Positions 56,274 to 64,000 of a DNA stretch of 64,000 nt are shown here, piece after piece. The position numbers and the translations under genes are program-made. The notes under the pieces were generated by a model, which searched no databases, had not been told where the DNA came from, and saw only the letters and a list, made by a program, of their open reading frames with translations. This DNA comes from Odoribacter sp. (GTDB lineage Bacteria > Bacteroidota > Bacteroidia > Bacteroidales > Prolixibacteraceae). Each line of letters starts with the position of its first letter. Positions within the stretch are counted from its first letter, which is position 1. The stretch is from contig PNOH01000017.1 of NCBI GenBank assembly GCA_013824715.1, positions 1 to 64,000 on the forward strand, read 5' to 3'.

Positions 56274-59200
56274 TTATTGTTTTACAATCTTCTGGATATT
56301 GATGAATTTTTCTCCGGAAGAAATAACAAATACATAAATACCAGCGGGCTGAGCTGCAAGCGAAACGTATTCAGTTGCATTGTCAACGATCACATCGCGA
56401 AGAGTAAGGCCAACTGCATTAAATACCTGAACACGGTTACCAGCAGTAAGTCCGTTGATAACTACTCTGCCGGTAGTTGGATTTGGGTACATTTTGATAG
56501 ATTCCATGCCAGTGTCAATAAGTCCGGTAAAGAACTTAATTGAATAAAGTGCAGTAGTTACGCCATCGGCAGCAGTTACCAAAAGCTGATCGCCACTTGC
56601 AAGGGTAGTAAGTTTACTTGGCTTACCGGTTTTGTCGAGAACTTGTAAAGTAGCGCCAAATGAAGGATACAATTTATTTATAAATGTACCCATATCTGTA
56701 CCAGCGACCGGAGCAGTAATCAAACGTTTTACCTGGTCAATGGGGTAATCGTCAGAAATTACATAAGCCAGATATTTGTTTACATAGAAGTTAAGCATCG
56801 AGAAATAATATGCTTTGGTAACTTTACCATCAGCAGAAGTCACAATTAGCTTATCATCTTTGTAAATATCGCCTAAAGTTCGCTCAAAACCAGCTTTGTC
56901 GTAAACAACAACGGAAGCGCCTGCTGAAGGAGTAACATTGCTGATTAAACTCTTAACCGAAGTTCCACCAGGTACAAACTGGATCAAAGAAGCAAACTGA
57001 TCAATACTATAAACGTCAGATGTAATATATGCGTCGCTGGCATTAACATTAGGCTTCAACTGATACAGCACCTTGGTAGTGCCGTTTTCGGCAACCACTT
57101 CGAAGAAAACTTTGTCGGTTGCAATTACGTTCACATAAGCTGAGTCATAGTTCAGTTTGGTTAAGGTCATATATGCATCATTGGCATCAACCATGGTCAT
57201 GGTCGCGCCTGCTGGAACAATAACAGCGGCATAAACATTCTTAAGTAATTCTCTTTGTCTGATTCCGCTGATTGTACCGGTTGCACCAGTAACAGCAACC
57301 GTATATTTGGCTGAAGTCAGCAATGCATTTGAGCTTAATCCGTTAGCAGTAACATCAAGGATGTATTTGGATGTATTTACACTGTCGGCTGAAAGCACGA
57401 TCAAACTATCGCCTTTGGAAATGGCATCGGCAGCAGCCAATTTTTTGGTCCCGGATTTTACGGTCAAAGATTGCAGCGGATTAGCTTTCAGGATGTTTTG
57501 ATAGAAACCTGTTACAGTTGTTCCGGTAGTTAAACCTTTAATTGTTTCTTTCTTCGAATATCCGGGGCTAACCTTGTAAGCTTTGGAAGATACCGTTGAT
57601 TTGTAAATGGTTACTTCGTCCATCACATGCGAGCCAATTCCATCAATGATGGCAGTAATCTGCTGTGGCCAGCCATAGTTTAATTTCTGGAAATAAGCCC
57701 AGTCTCTCCAATACCATTCCGAATTCTCTTTGGTTGTTCCATAAATACCATTTTTGATTTCAGGATTTGGTTTATAGATATTGGGTTTTCTGTAATAACT
57801 TGTAATAGCAGCATGGTTACGGCCACCAAAGGAGAAGGCTCCACCAGTGTTGTTATTTCCCAACATTTCGAGCAGTTCAAAATCATTTCTGTTGGTCGCA
57901 GGTTTCAAACCGTTTACAACAGAATCGTTTAATATTTTATACATAAAAATATTTCCGCCCCAGCTTCCCTGCCATTGGTTAAGGATATTATTACCACCAA
58001 CCTTTACACCCCAGGGGTTGTTCCTGAAATCAATGTCAACTTCTTTGCGGTAAGCATCATAAACTTTGCCATAGCGGTTGAATGACAAATTATACATAAC
58101 GAACACATCACCCGGATATACAATGGCGTTGGTAGCCAAATCGGGAACCAGTACTCGCGGTGTAACCTGCCAGTTTGCTGCATCAACCCATTTTTTGCCG
58201 GGAACATATTTCAGGTAAGCATTACCATATTCTGTAGGGCCGTTGTTCCAGTTCCAGCTTCCGTCTTCAGGTCCCCAAGCAAAAACAAACATGTAATGGC
58301 TAAGGTCCAAAGGTTCGGTTCCGGGGTTAACAATTTCCATCCAGTCATTGGCCCAATCGTCCTTATAAACCCACTGCGAAATAAATGGTTCGCCTTTCCA
58401 TGGTTGCACGTAATCCGGGTTTTTTTCTTTTTCGAACCTAACGGTATAAACTGATTTTGTTATACCATCTTCAGCAACAACAGTGAAAGTAACCGTACGT
58501 TCTTCCGGTGTTCCGCTGTAGGTGGTAGCACGTTTAACCGTAACTTTGGAGTCGAGTTGCTGTTTGGTGTATGCCAATGCAGGTATTCCATCGTAATCGG
58601 CCGGAACTTTTACCACATAGTTTAAATTCGACGGATTGAATCCAGGTATGGTATCGCCTGCCCATCCGTAAGATTCTGCAACATCGCCTTTGAACCAGTT
58701 TGGGATATCAGGCCAGGTAATTGAACCTAAATATGAATTTGATTCAGGATAGAATTTGAAAAGTTTAATGGAATAGTCTTTTACTTTTCCGCTTTCAGAA
58801 GTCACCCGAAGGATATCTCCTGTCTGAAGATCAGGACGATCGACACCACCTTTTGGTACAATTTTCCAACTGGCTTTCGGCGCTTTTTCCAAATATCTTA
58901 ACATGGTGTCAACACGTGTGGCAAAATCCAAACCACGAATGGTGTCCATACCGGGCACTTTATCAGTTACTTCCAGACCAAGCCGTCCCCATCCTGAATT
59001 ATAGGCATTCATCCAAACAGGATCATATCTCATATTGGTCCAGTCAAACCCGTTTTTGGGCATAACAATGTTGTCGTCAGCAGTTGGAGGAAGCACATCT
59101 AGGGCAAATTTCTTAATTTCAGGCTTGGCGCCGCAAATGTAAAGGGTAAGTGTGTCGCCTTTGGTAACCGAAATGGTAGCAGAGTCTTCCTGTGAAGCTG

Positions 59201-60239
59201 CAGATAAGGAGTACTTCCAGGCCAAAGCAGGTTTCTTTTTGAATTGGTACATTAACGAGTCGTATCCACGTACTCCCCAGGGAACTGTAATGGTCATTTT
59301 TGCAAGGTCAACTTTTACTTTACCGGTTTTTGATTCCAACAGGTTGGCATCCAGTTTCTGATCAGAATGGTTTCCGGCAGTCCAGTAAACGCCCTTCCAG
59401 GGTTCATCTCCACCCTGATTAGGAACAGGGATCCATTCGGAGTCGTTCAGGTCAATACCTTTGGCCTGGTTGAACTGAAGATTGGCAGCAGCTATGTTGG
59501 CATCGTGACTGGAAAAATCACTTATACCTTGTTTTACTGAGAATTTACGGATTAAGGTGGCGAACTTGGTTGCCTGAGTAACCCCGGCCACATCATAACC
59601 TCTGTCGTTTTCCTGTGAGTTAGTACCATCAGCTTCATCAAAATTCCCGTTGAACTGGTCAATGATCATGGAGTCTTTGGCTCCCTGAGCATTGCGGAAG
59701 TGATGACGAAGAAACATGCAATTGTATCCATGCCACGCATCTAAAAGATTCCAGTTAGGAGTTATGCTGTCGCTAGCATTAGAGTTTCTTTCGGCACGGT
59801 GCAAAACCAAATCGGCAAGCTTCCAGAACTCTTTCTTGGTTGATCTTTGCTGCCAGTGAAGCGGGTCTATAGCCCACATTTCTTCTTCAAACTCCGAACC
59901 AATTGCAATCAGAAATGATTTACCCGGGGCCAAATACCGTTTCTGTAATAATGGCGAATTTTTAGGGTACATCTTTGGATCATGCAATCTGAAATGGTCA
60001 GCAGGAAAAGTTAACCAGGTACCAGGAGCCGAAGGCCAGGGGGTAATTCTGCCAATTTCAAAATCAGCGAGGTCTATGGTTTCCGTTCCCATGTTAGTGA
60101 CCTCAATGTAATTATCAGGGGTTCCGCTAATACGGGCCTCCGTAATAATTAATTTGTTGTAAGGTTTTTGAGTTTGTGCGTTTAGCACTACACCACAACC
60201 AACAACTACCAGAAATAAAAGTAAAAGTTTTAATTTCAT
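56274..60239 (-). CDS. Large T9SS-exported lamin-tail multi-domain protein
   Basis: A 1321-residue protein with signal peptide (about 1-21). N-terminal lamin-tail domain (about 27-140; LIITEARISGTPDNYIEV) and a second lamin-tail-like region (about 620-770; DWMEIVNPGTEPLDLSHYM). Between and after them are repeated beta-sandwich modules with related endings: GDILRVTSESGKVKDYSIKL, GDSLIVLSADSVNTSKYIL, DDKLIVTSADGKVTKAYYF, GDQLLVTAADGVTTALYSI. A T9SS domain closes the chain (KMYPNPTTGRVVI). No catalytic motif. Probably a surface adhesin or polysaccharide-binding scaffold. It shares a promoter element with the GH5-GH44 unit, which supports a role in the same process. Confidence 0.8.
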   Translation of the reverse strand: MKLKLLLLFLVVVGCGVVLNAQTQKPYNKLIITEARISGTPDNYIEVTNMGTETIDLADFEIGRITPWPSAPGTWLTFPADHFRLHDPKMYPKNSPLLQKRYLAPGKSFLIAIGSEFEEEMWAIDPLHWQQRSTKKEFWKLADLVLHRAERNSNASDSITPNWNLLDAWHGYNCMFLRHHFRNAQGAKDSMIIDQFNGNFDEADGTNSQENDRGYDVAGVTQATKFATLIRKFSVKQGISDFSSHDANIAAANLQFNQAKGIDLNDSEWIPVPNQGGDEPWKGVYWTAGNHSDQKLDANLLESKTGKVKVDLAKMTITVPWGVRGYDSLMYQFKKKPALAWKYSLSAASQEDSATISVTKGDTLTLYICGAKPEIKKFALDVLPPTADDNIVMPKNGFDWTNMRYDPVWMNAYNSGWGRLGLEVTDKVPGMDTIRGLDFATRVDTMLRYLEKAPKASWKIVPKGGVDRPDLQTGDILRVTSESGKVKDYSIKLFKFYPESNSYLGSITWPDIPNWFKGDVAESYGWAGDTIPGFNPSNLNYVVKVPADYDGIPALAYTKQQLDSKVTVKRATTYSGTPEERTVTFTVVAEDGITKSVYTVRFEKEKNPDYVQPWKGEPFISQWVYKDDWANDWMEIVNPGTEPLDLSHYMFVFAWGPEDGSWNWNNGPTEYGNAYLKYVPGKKWVDAANWQVTPRVLVPDLATNAIVYPGDVFVMYNLSFNRYGKVYDAYRKEVDIDFRNNPWGVKVGGNNILNQWQGSWGGNIFMYKILNDSVVNGLKPATNRNDFELLEMLGNNNTGGAFSFGGRNHAAITSYYRKPNIYKPNPEIKNGIYGTTKENSEWYWRDWAYFQKLNYGWPQQITAIIDGIGSHVMDEVTIYKSTVSSKAYKVSPGYSKKETIKGLTTGTTVTGFYQNILKANPLQSLTVKSGTKKLAAADAISKGDSLIVLSADSVNTSKYILDVTANGLSSNALLTSAKYTVAVTGATGTISGIRQRELLKNVYAAVIVPAGATMTMVDANDAYMTLTKLNYDSAYVNVIATDKVFFEVVAENGTTKVLYQLKPNVNASDAYITSDVYSIDQFASLIQFVPGGTSVKSLISNVTPSAGASVVVYDKAGFERTLGDIYKDDKLIVTSADGKVTKAYYFSMLNFYVNKYLAYVISDDYPIDQVKRLITAPVAGTDMGTFINKLYPSFGATLQVLDKTGKPSKLTTLASGDQLLVTAADGVTTALYSIKFFTGLIDTGMESIKMYPNPTTGRVVINGLTAGNRVQVFNAVGLTLRDVIVDNATEYVSLAAQPAGIYVFVISSGEKFINIQKIVKQ

Positions 60240-60270
60240 AATGTCTGAATTTTAATTAAGTGGTTCTTTT

Positions 60271-60278
60271 CAAAATTA
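60271..60278 (-). promoter_or_regulatory. -7 promoter box TAATTTTG of the lamin-tail gene
   Basis: Minus-strand TAATTTTG matches TAnnTTTG and lies 31 bp upstream of the ATG; the shared element begins 37 bp further upstream, as at the GH5 gene. Confidence 0.6.
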
Positions 60279-60315
60279 CGTATTAAAAGCATGTTTCATT
60301 ATTTATTCGATGTGT

Positions 60316-60348
60316 AAGAATATAACGTATCTTTCAAATATGAAAGAA
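60316..60348 (-). promoter_or_regulatory. Shared 33-bp upstream element (copy 2)
   Basis: On the minus strand: TTCTTTCATATTTGAAAGA, an inverted repeat with 7-bp arms TCTTTCA/TGAAAGA, then ACGTTATATTCTT. 26 of 33 positions match copy 1. The regulator gene next to it is the obvious candidate to encode the binding protein. Confidence 0.65.
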
Positions 60349-60569
60349 ATCATACATGAGCAGGTAATTTTTATTGACAATTCTACATTTCGGAGAAAGA
60401 CACTCCTCTTTGGTTCTTAAAAAATGATGGTTTTTGTCATGTACTTCAGGATATTTTCTGGAGCGTATATTTCAAATTTTACCGAATTTATGAATTTTTG
60501 CAATACTTTTTATACCTTGAACCCCTGAAAAGATGGATGGCCTGACCTGGATTTAACCAACGAGCAACG

Positions 60570-63500
60570 ATGAAATTAACCTTAACTTGTATTTTATTTA
60601 TACTTATATCCGTCAAGTTTTGCTTTAGTGCCGATTTCAGGTATTTGAGAACAAATGAAGGCCTTTATAATGGAGAAATCAATTCCATTGCCCAGGATAA
60701 ATCAGGAAAGATGTGGTTCGCCACCTGGACGGGATTGGCCAGCTATAATGGTTACGATTTTCAGTTTTTTAAACCTGAACTTGGAAATCCTTTGAGCCTG
60801 ACTGATAAAAAGACAAACAAAATATTTATTGATTCGAAAGATAACCTTTGGGTAGCTTCCTTGTCAGGTATTTCTGTTTTTCGTAAAGAAAGCCAGACTT
60901 TTAATCCTGTAAGCCTTTCCGGACTTTCCTCCTACAACTTTTATGTTTTTGGTATTTATGAGACCAAAGGAAATGTATTGATTCATACCAATGCAGGAGT
61001 TTATCTGGTTTATTATAAGAATAATTCCAGTATTGATATACACACCAAGAGGCTGGACCTAATGTTTGGGAACGCTGTGACCGGTGAATATGTACATTAT
61101 ATGAATACCTATAACGACCGGTTGGTGCTGATATCAAATGCTGACATGTACAACCCGCATCGGATACTTCTCTGCGAATTGAACCTGGATGGGAAAGACA
61201 CCCTTTTGAGAATTCAAAACAGAGTTACATACCACCACCAAATTAATGCGACCGCTCATTTGAAGGATGACAATATTCTGTATTTGGGAACGACCGATGG
61301 AATTTCAATTTTATCATTAAGTCAGTTTTCAGTTTCCGAACCTGTCTATTTTAAAGGCCAGAATATTCAAAACCTTTATCTGGCAAGCGATCAAAAAATC
61401 TATTGCTATTCCACCAACCCATCATTGTTATTTGTTGACCTCAATACATCCCAAACTGGTCAGTACCTGCCCGATCCGCTTAAGATCGGTTCACTCCTTG
61501 ATAATAACATCATGTGTTTGTTCGAAGATTTTTCAGGAAATTTATGGGTTGGCCATCAGGGATTGGGATTAAGTATATTGAATTTGAACCGCAAGGCTTT
61601 TAATACCTTTAAACGCGACCCTTCCAATTCAAAATCGCTGAATGGGAATATTGTCATGTGTTTTAACGGAACTGATGATGAAATTTTTATAGGACTCCGA
61701 CAAGGAGGTATTAACCTTACCTCTAAAAAGATAGCTAAGGACGGATCTTCAGAATTCAAGATACTGGCTTATCGGCAAAACCCTGAACCAGTTTCGCTCT
61801 TCGATAATATATGGGACATTGCCCGCGAATCTGATTCCGTGTTTTGGGTGGCTTCTGATGGTGGTCTGGCCAAATTGAAAAAAACAGATCAGGGCTGGAG
61901 CTATGGTAGTCGTATTGAACAACCACTTTTTCAGGGCATAGTCAGAAAAATATTGGTTGATAAAGACCGTAATATCTGGTTTGGGACATCCAATGAAGGA
62001 CTCCGTTTTTATCCGGCATTACGAAAAAATCCTGACAAGAAGTTTTTTGTCTATCCCTTTGATCCGACGAATCCGGAAAGCCTATCAGACAAAACTATTT
62101 TATCTATGTATATCGACAGTAAAGATCGGTTTTGGGTTGGTACAAACAAAGGATTAAATCTTTTGAAATCCCCGTACGTCAATTTGGATTTGACGGGAAA
62201 AACAAAGCCGGATGTCAGATTCACCCGGTTTGTTGCCACCAGGCCCAGCAAAGATTTTCTGAGCGCCAACGAAATCAATTGCATCTATGAAAATTTGGAT
62301 GGAAAGCTATGGATTGCAACTCAGGGGGGTGGAATCAATATTATGGAGTCCGATTCGTTAAAGTTTTCGCATATTGATACTGAAAATGGATTATCAGGAA
62401 ATGATGTGCTTGGCATTCTTGCCGACCAGTCGGGAATAAAATGGATCAGTACCAACAAGGGAATTATGTCATTTGACCCTGACAATAAAACCAAACCATT
62501 TACCTATTACAGTCACACCGACGGCTTACAGGGAGAGACTTTCAAAGTGAATTCCTATTTTCAGTCGGCTGATGGAGAACTTTTTTTCGGGGGCGATAAC
62601 GGATTTACCCGGTTTTATCCCAATCAGATTAAATATAATCCGATTCCTCCACGAATTGGACTTACTTATCTCCGTATCCTGAATAAGGTAGTCAACATAG
62701 GAGAAAAGATAAGCAATGGGAATATGATGACCCGCACACTCAACGAGATGGATAAAATTGACTTGCCTTATTCGAAAAATACATTCAGTATCGGGGTAGG
62801 AATACATCATTATCAGCATCCTGAGGGAAACCAGATCCGGTATAAGCTCGATGGATTTAGTGATCGGTGGGTAACCATACCGGCTTTAATCCCGAATATT
62901 TATTTCTCGAAATTGCCATTCGGTAAATATACGCTTCGGATATCAGCGGTAAGTGCCGATAATATTGAATCAGAATCGGAAAGAACACTTGAAATCAGGA
63001 TTCTGCCTCCCTGGTACCAAACCTGGTACGTACGGTCTTTTATATTGCTGCTTCTGATTTCTTTGGTCGGATATTTTATATTCTGGCTGACGAAGCGGCA
63101 GCGGGTTTCTTTTCAGAAAAAGATTGATGCCATTTCGTTTGAAAACAACGAAAAGAAGATGAGGTTTTTGACAAACATTGCCCATGAACTCCGCACCCCG
63201 CTGAGCTTGGTAATTGCACCCATCGAAGACATGCAGCAGAATTATACCACCATTGATCCAAAGTGGAAAAATCACCTGAGACTGATCTATAGGAATTCAA
63301 ATTATCTGCTTACCCTTATAAATCAGATCATAGATTTCCGAAAGTTGAACGCGGGAAAATTGCAGTTAAACCGACAAACTGTTGATATTGTCGGATTGAT
63401 AAGGGAGGTCGTGGCTAATTTTAAAGGGCTTGAAAGCCGTAGAAAAACCAATCTTCACCTTATGACTCCTGATCAGGCAATCCTCGTTGATATTGACAGC

Positions 63501-64000
63501 CAGAAAATAGAAGAGGTTATGTATAACTTATTATCTAATGCCTTCAAACATACAAACGAAAACCATTCCATTGAAGTTTCACTCGAACTTTTAAACAGCC
63601 CTGATGGAAAAAAGCAGGTCAGGATAACTGTATTTAACGAAGGGAAAGATATTTCGGATGAAGATAAAGTCAAAATATTTGAACGTTTTTATAAGGTGAA
63701 CGAAAAGGTTGAGGGCGCCGGAATAGGCCTTTCATTCTCCAAATCGCTTATCGAAATGCATAACGGAACCATTTCGGTCGAGTCGGTTGATGGCGCCGGA
63801 GTGGCTTTCCATGTGGATTTACCTTTCGATCAGATTGAAGTAACTGATTCGCCAGCTAATATGGGTAATTCTGGTATGTGGTGGCACGAGGATGTTTATA
63901 ACAGGGAGCAGATGAACGAACTGGAGAATATAGGGAAAGAACTTACTATTGTAATAGTTGAAGACAATATTGATTTACGCACTTTCCTTAGAAGCACCTT
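60570..64000 (+). CDS. Hybrid two-component system sensor/regulator (HTCS), 3' end outside
   Basis: At least 1143 residues from ATG 60570; the frame runs off the right edge. Signal peptide (about 1-21), then two-bladed sensor domain of Reg_prop repeats (e.g. NSIAQDKSGKMWFATWTGLA), Y_Y_Y domain (about 740-815), TM (about 820-842), HisKA with phospho-acceptor in IAHELRTPLSLV (about 871), HATPase with GAGIGLSFSKSLIEMHNG, and the start of a receiver domain (LTIVIVEDNIDLRTFL). In known HTCS proteins an AraC-type DNA-binding domain follows the receiver. These sense oligosaccharides in the periplasm and switch on the neighbouring degradation locus, fitting the mannan/glucan genes here. Confidence 0.92.
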   Translation, partial: MKLTLTCILFILISVKFCFSADFRYLRTNEGLYNGEINSIAQDKSGKMWFATWTGLASYNGYDFQFFKPELGNPLSLTDKKTNKIFIDSKDNLWVASLSGISVFRKESQTFNPVSLSGLSSYNFYVFGIYETKGNVLIHTNAGVYLVYYKNNSSIDIHTKRLDLMFGNAVTGEYVHYMNTYNDRLVLISNADMYNPHRILLCELNLDGKDTLLRIQNRVTYHHQINATAHLKDDNILYLGTTDGISILSLSQFSVSEPVYFKGQNIQNLYLASDQKIYCYSTNPSLLFVDLNTSQTGQYLPDPLKIGSLLDNNIMCLFEDFSGNLWVGHQGLGLSILNLNRKAFNTFKRDPSNSKSLNGNIVMCFNGTDDEIFIGLRQGGINLTSKKIAKDGSSEFKILAYRQNPEPVSLFDNIWDIARESDSVFWVASDGGLAKLKKTDQGWSYGSRIEQPLFQGIVRKILVDKDRNIWFGTSNEGLRFYPALRKNPDKKFFVYPFDPTNPESLSDKTILSMYIDSKDRFWVGTNKGLNLLKSPYVNLDLTGKTKPDVRFTRFVATRPSKDFLSANEINCIYENLDGKLWIATQGGGINIMESDSLKFSHIDTENGLSGNDVLGILADQSGIKWISTNKGIMSFDPDNKTKPFTYYSHTDGLQGETFKVNSYFQSADGELFFGGDNGFTRFYPNQIKYNPIPPRIGLTYLRILNKVVNIGEKISNGNMMTRTLNEMDKIDLPYSKNTFSIGVGIHHYQHPEGNQIRYKLDGFSDRWVTIPALIPNIYFSKLPFGKYTLRISAVSADNIESESERTLEIRILPPWYQTWYVRSFILLLLISLVGYFIFWLTKRQRVSFQKKIDAISFENNEKKMRFLTNIAHELRTPLSLVIAPIEDMQQNYTTIDPKWKNHLRLIYRNSNYLLTLINQIIDFRKLNAGKLQLNRQTVDIVGLIREVVANFKGLESRRKTNLHLMTPDQAILVDIDSQKIEEVMYNLLSNAFKHTNENHSIEVSLELLNSPDGKKQVRITVFNEGKDISDEDKVKIFERFYKVNEKVEGAGIGLSFSKSLIEMHNGTISVESVDGAGVAFHVDLPFDQIEVTDSPANMGNSGMWWHEDVYNREQMNELENIGKELTIVIVEDNIDLRTFLRST

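Larger units (their letters stand above)
60240..60569. other. Divergent regulatory region between the lamin-tail gene and the regulator gene
   Basis: 330 bp without a gene. It contains the minus-strand promoter of the lamin-tail gene (-7 box 60271-60278, shared element 60316-60348). For the regulator gene on the + strand I find no clear TAnnTTTG box. Confidence 0.5.

Noticed and set aside
60349-60569. Promoter box for the regulator gene
   Set aside because: TTTTTG words occur but none fits TAnnTTTG at a sensible distance.

Overview
The window looks like a piece of chromosome from a free-living, polysaccharide-degrading member of the Bacteroidota, probably a Marinilabiliales/Prolixibacteraceae-like lineage. 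The basis is many secreted enzymes ending in type IX secretion (T9SS) C-terminal sorting domains, a hybrid two-component regulator, the Bacteroidota Bat (aerotolerance) operon, an ExbB-ExbD-ExbD-TonB cluster, promoter boxes fitting the Bacteroidota -7 motif TAnnTTTG, and the near absence of Shine-Dalgarno sequences. The lineage is an inference from gene content only.

Layout. 1-8.9 kb: 5' part of a secreted protein, a tRNA-Arg(CCG), two minus-strand glycosidases (GH127 and GH20), a short beta-helix protein, an HD-domain protein, a BFD-like mini-protein and an S8 lipoprotein protease. 8.9-19.1 kb: ThuA-like protein, NhaD-type transporter, secreted esterase, then a seven-gene + strand energy-transduction operon (ExbB, two ExbD, TonB, small membrane protein, PstS-like lipoprotein, TPR protein). 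19.1-25.1 kb: large CotH/lamin-tail T9SS protein, YbaK-like deacylase, FabI. 25-34 kb: complete minus-strand bat operon (MoxR, DUF58, a BatD-like protein, BatA, BatB, BatC, BatD, BatE); its loose junctions carry unusual repeats with a 7-bp period. 34-38.1 kb: truA and an MFS permease coupled by a TTGA overlap, small proteins, ThpR.

38.1-64 kb: a hemicellulose/glucan degradation locus, almost all on the minus strand: two GH26 mannanases, a DUF1349-like protein, a sialate O-acetylesterase-type carbohydrate esterase, a GH5 gene broken by one in-frame TAA, a two-catalytic-domain GH5 enzyme, a GH44 enzyme, a GH5 endoglucanase, a 1321-residue lamin-tail T9SS protein, and, divergently at the right edge, a hybrid two-component sensor/regulator (3' end outside). 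The set predicts extracellular attack on beta-mannan/glucomannan and beta-1,4-glucan or xyloglucan with removal of acetyl groups. No SusC/SusD pair lies in the window. A type IIL (MmeI-like) restriction-modification gene interrupts the locus.

The most interesting signals are: a 33-bp element found upstream of two genes of this locus, 37 bp from a TAnnTTTG box in both cases; heptad-periodic inverted elements between bat genes; a REP-like cluster of four small palindromes; and the single nonsense codon in the GH5 gene.
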